Of a DNA stretch of 64,000 nt, positions 54,915 to 64,000 are shown in pieces. Both the position numbers and the translations under genes were made by a program. The stretch lies in assembly GCF_050948215.1 (NCBI RefSeq), contig NC_135161.1, positions 2,638,830 to 2,702,829 of the forward strand, in the 5' to 3' direction. Within the stretch, counting starts at the first letter, position 1. Each line of letters starts with the position of its first letter. Origin of the DNA: Halictus rubicundus. Taxonomy: Eukaryota > Arthropoda > Insecta > Hymenoptera > Halictidae. The notes beneath the pieces were generated by a model. It had not been told where the DNA came from. It saw nothing but the letters and a program-made list of their open reading frames with translations, and did no database searches.

Positions 54915-55383
54915 GTTAGAACCAGGGACCAAAAATACCAGTTATTCTAAAATTTTCTACGATAAAAACCATTAATAAAAAGTTGATTATTATTGAAATT
55001 TTAGATCATCTACACAAAGTATAAAGAAAAAAATTCGAAGAATAAAATGATTAAAAAATATCGATTTTAATACTTTTTGGTTACAAATAACAGTTATTAG
55101 TGTCCAAAAAATTGAATCCTCCTCGATAACCGTTAGCGATGAAGAAAAACTGTTTCGATTGCTCATAACAGTTATCGATGATCGAATTTCTTTTCACTTG
55201 TTCATAATAATTATTGATGAGAAAATTCATTTCAGTTGCTTATTTAATTACTGAGTTGTCTACTCTTTTTCGGATGGACCAAGCCTGTGAAATTCATTGA
55301 GGAAGTTTCGCACAACAAGACGAATCAACAGACCATAAGAACAACACAAAATCTGAAAAAAATTTTTCAAAATTTTTTCAACT

Positions 55384-55571
55384 GGGAAACCAGAAATATT
55401 AGACTCCCGTATTTATCAAAATTAGCGTGAATAATTCACGCTGTGCCCGCAACTTAGGTTAGTGTTGAACGAACCTTTTCTGCTCTAAAATTAACGTTAG
55501 ATGATTTGCGATGTAATTTGTTAGGAGAAAATGTGGGGAAACTCATGTTTGTCAGATTAAATTTTGATTCT
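55384..55571 (+). pseudogene. hAT transposase C-terminal dimerisation-region remnant
   Basis: Plus-strand reading gives LPYLSKLA, then HAVPAT and VSVERTFSALKL, TLDDLRCNLLGENVGKL and MFVRLNFD. The VERTFSALK block and the following R(s)xLxxEnxxKL are the hallmark of the hAT C-terminal dimerisation domain. Two in-frame stops interrupt it and the catalytic core is gone. Confidence 0.9.
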
Positions 55572-55659
55572 AGCAATTAATTTTATCAATAAAAAATTTA
55601 TTAAATAATTGATTGTCTACCATTTGAAAGTTGTACTATTTAATAGTGACTATTACAAA

Positions 55660-55912
55660 TTTCCTTCATCAATAAGTGTTATGAGCGATCGAAATAAATT
55701 TTTCTCATTGATAACTGTTATGAGCGATCGAAATAAATTTTTCTTATCGATAACTGTTATGAACGATCCAAATAAACTTCTCTCATTGACAACTGTTATG
55801 AGCGACCGAAATAAACTTCTCCCATCGATAACTGCTATTAGCGATCGAAATAAAATCTCATTGATAACTGTTATAAGTGATCGAAATGAATTTCTCTCAA
55901 AGATAACATTTA
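55660..55912. repeat. About 42-bp tandem array inside Q
   Basis: About six units of (gt)tatgagcgatcgaaataa plus ttctcattgataact. Since 42 is divisible by three, both strands stay open for 87-123 codons, a repeat artefact and not a gene. Confidence 0.92.
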
Positions 55913-56044
55913 CCAATAAAAGAAAAAATTTTCGGTTACTTATAATCCTTATTTGTAACCAATACGATTTTAGTCGATGAAATACTTGTTATTCCATGAC
56001 TGTTTTTCTTTTTGGTTATAACAGTTGTGGTTCCTGGTTAGAAC

Positions 56045-57370
56045 TAGTCTTTGTAACTCAAGTTCTGATGTCGAGAATTTTTTATTGTCGTTGTGAGTTT
56101 CGTAAAAGAGGGATATTGTTCTGCAAATGAATTACACCATTGCACCTCGAAGGACGTTGTCTATTTGAGTAGTGTGTAAGAGGAGGTAGAACCGTACTTC
56201 CTCGCGTTTACTACGCAAAACGAAAGTTGCTCTGTTTGTGTCAACGAAACACGACCGGCGACCGGCATACAGCGTTTTTCGAGAGAAGCCTGTCGTCGTA
56301 TGCACACACAAGACACATGTTCGTACATTACAGTTCTTTTGTACTTCAGTGTGAGATCGCTCATCCCATAGCTTTTTCCATATATACAGGGCAGCTTTTG
56401 AAACGTGCCGAATTTCAGTAAATCGTAGATAAATTTTTCACACTTGGCATCGGGGAACACATACAGTGGCGGACGCAAGAAAGTTTATTCTATAATTGTT
56501 TTGTAGTTAATGTGGCCTATGCAAGAATAATACGTTTATTTATTACGTATTCGGTTTTGTACCGTGCAAGAATCATTTTCTTTTAGCATTTTATTGAGTC
56601 TCAAAAAGGTCAAATGCAGTGACTGATTTTGATCGGGTTATTTAATTGAATATAATATTTTAGCTCTCGTTTCGCTGTTATTAAACACAGTAATAAAAGT
56701 AGCACACAATACCTTCCGCAATAACTTCCACAATATCACTTTTACTATTACCGAGCTTAGGAAACTAAACTGCCTATAAAATACTATGGTATCTCACGTT
56801 GATAACGTGAAAACTGTGTTTAAAAGCGTGACGTACCACCACCATTGAGAACGTTGCGTTTAGTCACGTTGATGAAATCTTATTTTTGAGTACATATACC
56901 AAATTACTTACATTTTGGATATATCTCGGTAAGTATAAAGTTTTGGCCCTATGTCTTTTAATACTGTTTTTTATGAAAATTTCATGCTTTATTCATATTC
57001 AATAAGAAATATGAAGCAGTTCACTTAAAAAAAAAAAAATTAAGATATGCTCCGTATCTCGATGAAAGGAGCAAAGAAGTAACTACAAAACAATTGCACC
57101 ATGTAACTTTTGATTGGAACATTTTTTTCTATGATGAACAATTTACCAGATATTTGAAGTCGTTTCGCGACGAGAATCGCTCTAATGATCCGAACACGTT
57201 GCAAAACATTTCTTGTATTACAAAGGAGAACATTTCCGTTTATGTTTCGCAGCGTTCACGTTGGTTATTCAGGTGCACTCGTGTTTATTGTGAGTCGAAT
57301 TTAGAGATTTGGAGCGTTAACCTGCTCAACGTCCCGAAACGAAACTTGTTTCGCTCGAAGTATCTCTTAT
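56045..57370. other. No gene firmly recognised
   Basis: 56150-56480 is of higher complexity with a 105-codon minus-strand frame lacking any known domain. acagtggcggacgcaag at 56463 resembles a mariner terminus without a partner. The rest is AT-rich. Confidence 0.4.
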
Positions 57371-58360
57371 TCTCTTGAATTGAAAACTTTGAAAAAATCA
57401 GACATATTTTAGCTATTAGACTACACAACTATGAATTTTTTAAGAATTTTTAGCTTCGAAACCGAATTTTAAAGAATAAAAATTGTTGAAATGCCGATTT
57501 CTTGTAGAAGTTATGAGATACGAAGCTTATACTTTTACAGTTTTAGCATATCGTTATGGTTGTTAACATATATTTTTCAGATTTTTCAAAGTGACGGCAC
57601 ATAATTAAAACAATCAAGAACTGCTATTTTTTACCTTTTCCATGTCCATACAAGTACCATGATCATATGATTCACACAATTAATTTCTTAGATAGATATT
57701 ATATGAAATTCTAAATAATATGCATGTATTTCCATGGAAGAGTTCTTACTCCTCTGGCGCATTAGTCTTTGTCACTGTCATCATTGATTACAGGGTGTAT
57801 CAGTAGACAAATTTTGGAGAGAATTTCTGCCGGCATTACAATTTGTGAAAGATATCGAACATGCGATAAATGATAAATTATCACAGCTATATGGGAGCAA
57901 CAGCCAATGGTGCGATTACCATTTCCACAGTCACAGTAATGACGTAACTTTTGATTTCAGCATAATCTATTGCATCAGATGTATATTCTATGATTTTTTT
58001 AACTATGTGCTTTCACTTTGAAAAATTTGAAAAAATTATATGTTAACAACCATAACGAGACGATAAAACTGTATAAGTATAAACTTAGTATCTCATAACT
58101 TCTACTAGAAATCGGCATTTCAAAATATTTTTTTATTTTTTAAAATTCGGTTTTGAAGCTAAAAATTCTGAAAAATTCATAGATGTGCACTCTAATAGCT
58201 AAAATATGCCTGACTTTTTTTAGAATTTTCAATTCAAGAGGATAAGAAATATTACGGAAAAACCTGATTTCCTTTTTCACCCTATTACTACCCCGCGTGT
58301 CGAGATATAGGGTTGAAAATTGGCACATAGAATTACCTTATCTGACTACACCCTTTAACG
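57371..58360. mobile_element. Family G foldback element, copy 2
   Basis: The left arm (57371-57650) and right arm (about 58005-58360) are long inverted copies, e.g. atgccgatttcttgtagaag against cttctactagaaatcggcat, and gttatggttgttaacatata against its inverse. The right arm extends to the family terminus (ctacaccctttaa); the left terminus is missing. A different 350-bp segment (including acagggtgtatcagtaga) occupies the centre. Confidence 0.82.
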
Positions 58361-59202
58361 CATGAAATATTCATTTACTTTTCAGTGATTAGATTTTTAT
58401 TTTTGGTAGTAAAATATGTTTGATAATTAAGACTATTAGTTAAACGTACTGTTGAATGATCTTAAAAATCATGGTTCTATTTAAAAACGGAATTTAATCC
58501 TCTTATATTTTAAATTAATAATGCAAACCAAAAAGGAACCACCACCTAAAATTTTGTCGCCTGAACTGTTTAATTTCCATTAATGAAAAATTAATAAATT
58601 TAATCTCACCAAGTACATCAGCCTTTATGCACTTAGCTACGACACTGTATACATCCTGTTTCATCCTAAATTATTATTTTATATTAAAATTTTTTGATAC
58701 TGATTATAGATTTGGAATTATTTACAATATTACTCTCGCCACTTATTATTTTTTACCTAGGCCCCCTTACTTTCATTTATCCTAAAGTTTATTGTATTAA
58801 AGTTTCTAAATATTTCTGAAATTACGAGTTTATATCAAATTTACTAATGCTGACTATCAGTAGCAATTTTATCTGTACTATTGACTAAAATATAAATAAT
58901 TTAATATTTATAAAAGTGTGTAGTATGAATTTAGTATTGTTTGCAAGTATCGAATTACTTTCCGCTTATCAATGCACTTGAGATGTTTAATGAAAGAAAC
59001 TGCATACCAAAACTCAAGATTTTATATAGTTTAAGGTAACAATATTTTTGAAATGTAAGCTAACAAGTGTGCAAATTGTCTAGCACATATGTATGTTCTG
59101 AACATTCTAAATTTTCATTTACTAATCCGTATAATAAATATCATATAAACCTGTTTAGGCGTGTTTGACATTGACTTACAATTTGGTATACAGCTATATA
59201 CC
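58361..59202. other. No gene recognised
   Basis: AT-rich sequence without repeat ends or coding similarity. Confidence 0.45.
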
Positions 59203-59507
59203 AAAGGTGAAAAATGTACTTCTTTGAAAAGGGTGATTCTTGAGGTGATTTGAAGTAACTTTTTCCTTTGCGAAAATGTTCTCCGCAGCTTTGTTAAAGA
59301 GTTATTAACGAAAAACACGGACCGATCAGAGTGCGGCTACAGCTAAGTGTAATATTTGCATTGGCCGAGCCGGATCCGTCCCCTGTAGCCGCGCTCTGAT
59401 TGGTCCTTGCTTTTCGTTAATAACATTTTATGTAATAAGAAAATTTTTGCAAAGGAAACAGTGTACCCTTTTCCTTTCAAGGAAGTACAACATTTTGGGA
59501 CACCCTG
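59203..59507. mobile_element. Family E palindromic MITE, copy 4
   Basis: The left terminus is degraded (ccaaaggtgaaaaatgtact) and the right terminus intact (inverse of cagggtgtcccaaaatgttg). The arms share aactttttcctttgcgaaaa and aatgttctccgcagc with the other copies. Confidence 0.83.
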
Positions 59508-61872
59508 TATAACTATGTAATATTAAACCAATTCTGATCGTTATGATTATTATTTTATGAGAAATTTGTTTAAAAAGTTCTTCAAACTTAAATTAGTTTA
59601 CTTCTCAAAGAACTCAGTGTGCCAGTTATACGGAATTATTAAAATTATTCAAGAGGAAGCTGGCATGATTACATCATCTCGACAACATGAAGATCTGTTG
59701 TTTTTCTTTCTCTATTACCGTTTCGATGGTATCGTCAATGTGCCTCGGAATCTTTTCAGATAGCTTACTAAAACAAATATTTGCGATACCAGACGGGGTT
59801 CACCAATCAAATGTTTACTCAACCAGCCTACGGTACGCTTCTTTTTAAACAGATGCCCGGCGATTCGAGTGAAACCGTTTCACATTTTAATAACAAAGAT
59901 TTATGTAACAGAAGAAAAAGTGAAACTGTACTTCTGCATCCGCCCACGATCGAGGATTACATAGTAGAATCAAGGTCACCTCTTGCATTAATGCATCAGT
60001 TTAATGCCTCCTACGTGATTGGTTGTGACGAGTCACCTTGTTTCCAATCGCATGTCAAGGTATCTTTGTCATTTTCACTTTAGATTTTCGCGGAGACACC
60101 GAGAACCACCGAACGTTTCGAACTTTTCTCTATTATTCACTTCAATAATTTTCGAAATTTATTTCGCTTAACATTCACACAATAACAATGTACACGGAAA
60201 AACTATTCGTTGTCTTGTGATTTAACGCAAAAGACTTTGGTGCATTAACTCACACAATTTCTTTATAAGATGCGAAAGTAATCATTAATGTGTCCCTATA
60301 ATCCGTAACTGATGTTACAAAACAATTGTCTTCATGCTCGTGAGGTTTCGAACTCATTAAAACATTCAACGCTCATCTGACTGTCTTCTTTATTCCTTAA
60401 ATAGAAAATTTTCTAAGTACAAGACACTTTGAAATTGTCGACATATATGTAATAAAATAACTTAATTTTATCTCACTCTTTATTATTACTAGGTATATAT
60501 GTAAACAAGGTTTATGATGAAATGACTAGAGCACATGAAAAGGATACTAATGAATTGTGAACTGTTTATTCTGAAAATATATAATATAATAATTATTTTT
60601 GTTTCGAATATTGTGCAGTTCCACAGTTTCCACATTTTTTTTATATGTAAGCTCGTTGCATTTAAGTAATTTATACTTCATTTCTTAATTTTCTATTCTA
60701 AACCAACGCTGAAATTAGTTTTGCCGAACTACTATAGTTGGGTGATGTAGACTAATTTTTTGCAGACTAATTTAATTAAAATCGAAAGATATTTTAGATC
60801 TAAGTTATGTAGATTTAATACTACCAATTTATATTTATTCTAGTCTGAAGAATATGCATGTTTTTGACTATCGATAAAATCTATCGATAACTTTCGTAGC
60901 AGAAATATAAGTTTAAAAGACGGATAGAATCTTTCCATACGCCTAATATAATACAACCGTGGTTACTATCATTATGTGCACACAGAAGTGTAAGACTTAA
61001 CTAAAACAAACACTATAATACGAATTAAATTTTGTGTACCGTTCAAATCAATTTGACAAAAAAAAGACGGTTTGTATTTATGTGTATTATAGTCGAGTTA
61101 CGGACAAGATTTTATCATTAACTTCATTATTCACCAAAATCGTACAATATGTCTGTTAAATTGAAGAATAGGAGTTAAAAAACATAAATTATCTCTTGCG
61201 TATTGTTTATATAAGTTTTGGTTAATAATCTACGAAAGGCATAAATTTGCATAAATAAACCATTCGGTTTATAGCCATAATAAATAAATAAATAAATATC
61301 CGCAATCCACGTATTACTCATTGCAAACTGTTTCGTCAGTCTTATCCCGTTGATTTTCATTTTCGCATGTTGACCTCGAGCGGTAACAATCTTCCAAATA
61401 TGTAATGTCTCGGTTTCTGGCATCGAAATGGCGTAACATGCCGGCTTGGACGAGAGTCGAGAAGATTACGCGATAAGACAGTCTGTCGCGAGTTATGTTC
61501 CACTTCGTCGCGAAAATCTTCAAATTCGAAGCCGCAAACTCCTGAGGAACAACTTTGCAACGTCATAGCATGCTAGAAGTTGGCAAAACTTTCCGAAATT
61601 TCTCTGTTGGGGACTCCAGTTTTCTTCTTCATTGTGGGATCGTTTGAGGAGAATAATGTTATTACAATCTCAAGAAGATGCAAGACTTTATATGTAAGCG
61701 CGTATCTGTATGAGAAACTTCGCAGATACAGTAAATATCGAGTACTGTAGTTCGAAACAATGATATGGTATACGAAGTAAACATGCTTTTTTCAGTTCTC
61801 TTAAAGTTCGAGTATACTTAACCTCTTCAGGGACGCATTTTCAATAATTCCTTGTTTTATTAAAATATTATC
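59508..61872. other. No gene firmly recognised
   Basis: Two higher-complexity patches (59560-60090; 61310-61640) carry open frames of up to 100 codons without known domains. The rest is AT-rich. Confidence 0.4.
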
Positions 61873-62492
61873 AGTGCTTCCATGCGGCGCAACTTTTGCT
61901 CTGGCTGAAGTTCCGAAAGTCGGTCAAGTCAGACTGATCTCAAATTTTGCACATAGCCTCATTTTGCATTGAAAACATGTTTCCCAAAACGATTTTTGGC
62001 GACTCGAAAACAAATTTTTATCATATTAGTGTAATTTTCTACATTACCGACACAACATTTTTTACCTTACCGGTATAACGCTTGGATTAGGTGCCGTTTC
62101 TGAACCTAGAATTGCTTTACGCGGGTAGGGTCAGGTCTGGGTTAGGTTTGTATATGATTATGTTTAATTTTTATTGTTTTATAGTCATGGTTGAGCGTGG
62201 CGGTAGATATCGCTTGGAAATTTGTCCAGACAATAAATAAGACGCGATCACATTGATTGGTGTGATACAAACACATGTAGAAGTTATACTGTAAGGTACA
62301 AAATTTGATGTTGCTATGGCAGAAAATGACAATAAAATGATACAAACCTTTTTTTCGAGTCGCCAAAAATCCTTTTAGGAAACTTGTTTTTAATGCAAAA
62401 TGAGGCTATGTGCAAAATTTGAGCTCGGTCCGACTTGACCGATTTTCAGAACTTTAGCCTTTGCTTTTATCGTTGAGCGATTCTGCAGTGAA
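61873..62492. mobile_element. Family T element, copy 3 (both ends)
   Basis: The arms gctgaagttccgaaagtcgg/ caagtcagactgatctcaaa.. pair with the inverse at about 62345-62460 (gagctcggtccgacttgacc, agaactttagcc). Between them lies the segment shared with 25483, starting MVERGGRYRLE after a tract ending tttttattgttttatag, with a stop after PDNK. It shows the family is a foldback element. Confidence 0.8.
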
Positions 62493-63423
62493 TTTTTTGC
62501 TCTCCAACAAATTTTGATTATATTTCACTTCGAACAATTTTAATTCACGAAGAAATTGAACGTACACATATGTACCAATATCCCTAAAGAAGTTAAATAA
62601 AGTGCTGATTCAAACTTTGATTACGGCTAATGCTCATTGAAACGAGTAAAGTACTCTTAATGAACACTCGTCATCGATGGAATTTACGAACGAGAACTCT
62701 AGATAAAGTTGTGTTCTAAAAGAATGTTAAAGAGTCTTTTTAAAGTTTATTTCTAATAAGTTTGGTGTGACAATTGTCGCAGTAAAATGCAAAAGTTCTA
62801 TGACTTAATTTACAAGTGTGTGGAGGTAACAGTGGATAGTAAACGCATTACACTCGCATATTCGATCAGTGCTAAAGGACGTGTTAAACGAGACGACTGA
62901 TTGCGAGTACTATGTTACGCGTTATGACTGGTAATCTACATCGCGAACGAAGTGCACCACTTAAGCTAAGGAGACTGTCCTTGTCGCCAGAAGTCTGCAT
63001 TACGAATATGTGTTTGCATCCATAGAATCATTGTTCAAACGTTAACTTCAATCTACGAAAACAGCCACCGCAATATCATTGTTCTTAGTGCTTAATTAGA
63101 GTACATACAAGTAAACGCACAATGCGATAGTATTATCATAGAATTCAAATTTCTGTCCCGTGTTTACATCACTAAAATAGTTAGGAATTCTTAACAATGC
63201 AATTGTGTTTATAAAATCTGACCAAAGAAATGGGTCGGTGTTTTTAACGTTAATACTTTCAGAATTAAGCAATCTTTAAATGAAGTAAATACAAATGGTT
63301 GTCAAATTGCATGGGTAAATAGTACTTTATAAGATATGAATAATTGTTTAAGTGCAAGTAACACTACTGATCAAAGTGATAAATATCTAGTTTCATTTTT
63401 TAAATAAACGCTACATATACATA
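62493..63423. other. No gene recognised
   Basis: AT-rich with a more balanced patch at 62800-63010. No feature identified. Confidence 0.45.
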
Positions 63424-63639
63424 GTGTAAGTGACCCACTTACTGTGCCTATATTAATTATACTTCTTTTTAAAGCATAATGAACATTGAAAAAGAGATAT
63501 TAAATTTTTTTCATTAAAATCAGTTAATATATAGATTTTGTTATATATTTCTTTTTAAATATTCGTTATGCTTTAAAAATAAGTATAATTAATATAGGCA
63601 CAGTAATCAGTACCCCCACAGTAATTGGGTCCTTTACCC
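63424..63639. mobile_element. Family A MITE
   Basis: Left terminus gtgtaagtgacccacttact; right terminus ..agtaattgggtcctttaccc, with the standard arm interior (aaaaagagatattaaatttt, tcattaaaatcagttaatat). TA flanks both sides. Confidence 0.84.
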
Positions 63640-64000
63640 TATAGCTTTTATCGTACGATTTGATAGTACGTGTTTGTAGAGCGAATGATTTGATAGCATG
63701 ATAACCCGGTTTGATAGGAAGAGTTGATTTTGTATAAGCACAGTTGATCTATCACTGTTCTTTTCTAATTATTTTCAGTAGCGATTTGTTCGTGCAGTAC
63801 AGCGGAACTCCATTTATACGTGCTTTATTCTCAAGATTTATGCTGAGTTTTGGAAATATCAACCAACACATCCGCAAGAAATACAGCGGTATCTTAGAGG
63901 CACAAATCCTCATACTCCAGAACTTTTGAAGTAATCTTGTAAATCTAATCGTGAGAAGCGAGCTCCAGCATGTGCCAGCCGTTTTCACCGAATGGCGGAC
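63640..64000. other. Right edge of window, no gene recognised
   Basis: Short overlapping open frames on both strands (63744-63988) without known domains. Confidence 0.4.

Larger units (their letters stand above)
54923..56036 (+). mobile_element. Element Q, hAT transposon with inverted subterminal repeat arrays
   Basis: Begins CAGGGACCAAAAATACCAG and ends with the inverse of CAGGAACCACAACTG. The 8-bp target duplication GTTAGAAC is perfect at 54915-54922 and 56037-56044. About 42-bp units (gcgatcgaaataaa..ttgataactgttatga) are tandem on the right (55660-55912, about six units). They appear inverted on the left (55085-55245, about three diverged units). Between them is the C-terminal part of a hAT transposase. 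1,114 bp. Confidence 0.92.

Noticed and set aside
55660..55912. Possible CRISPR-like array
   Set aside because: The repeats are contiguous tandem units with no unique spacers, inside a eukaryotic hAT transposon.
55609..55980. Open frames of 123 and 87 codons on opposite strands
   Set aside because: Both are produced by a 42-bp tandem repeat (multiple of three) inside a hAT element, not by coding selection.
56161..56478. 105-codon minus-strand frame
   Set aside because: No domain, opposite strand also open, and it lies beside a possible transposon end; not enough to call a gene.

Overview
This is a eukaryotic, AT-rich window, almost certainly from an insect and probably a hymenopteran. The insect call rests on the collagen gene architecture and on dense mariner/Tc1- and hAT-type mobile elements; the order-level call is inference. 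One protein-coding gene is recognisable. It is a type IV (basement-membrane) collagen alpha chain on the minus strand, with 13 visible coding exons between 53,864 (5' side) and 1,317 (3' side). The exons join in phase into 776 uninterrupted codons of Gly-X-Y sequence. The most upstream visible exon carries the cysteine-rich start of the 7S domain. Both ends of the gene lie outside what can be identified: no signal-peptide exon was found to the right, and the rest of the triple helix and the C-terminal NC1 domain lie beyond the left edge. The 7S sequence looks more like the insect viking (alpha-2 type) chain than the Cg25C (alpha-1) chain, but this is a tentative call made from memory of the families.

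Layout from right to left, the direction of transcription: 64.0-53.9 kb is upstream or first-intron sequence without a recognisable exon and holds a hAT element, two foldback elements and MITEs. At 53.86-53.68 kb is the 7S exon. From 53.7 to 23.4 kb is one 30.3-kb intron full of small DNA transposons, a 689-bp foldback, a broken Tc1 copy, simple repeats and several blocks of unique, more GC-rich sequence that could be regulatory. From 23.4 to 17.9 kb there are three exons with kb-scale introns. A 7.6-kb intron follows, with a four-element nested transposon stack. At 10.3-7.5 kb is a compact cluster of six exons. At 5.2-1.3 kb are the last three visible exons, separated by mobile-element-rich introns.

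Most of the remaining structure is DNA transposons. I grouped them by reading repeated ends: family A (about 220-bp palindromic MITE starting GGGTAAGGGACCC, nine copies), E (about 335-bp palindrome, four copies), F (about 200-bp hAT MITE, two copies with perfect 8-bp target duplications), M (hAT-like, two copies), T (three copies, two with a shared coding-like segment), P (two copies), G (two large foldbacks), K, L, S, H, and individual mariner, Tc1 and hAT remnants with broken transposase fragments. Family letters are my own labels. No tRNA, rRNA, CRISPR array, operon or prokaryotic feature was seen. The other open reading frames look like chance frames, antisense shadows of collagen exons or transposon debris. 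I found no convincing novel multi-gene system. The most informative signals are the nested transposon chronology, the hAT element with inverted arrays of subterminal repeats, and long intronic foldbacks that would make hairpin RNA in the collagen pre-mRNA.
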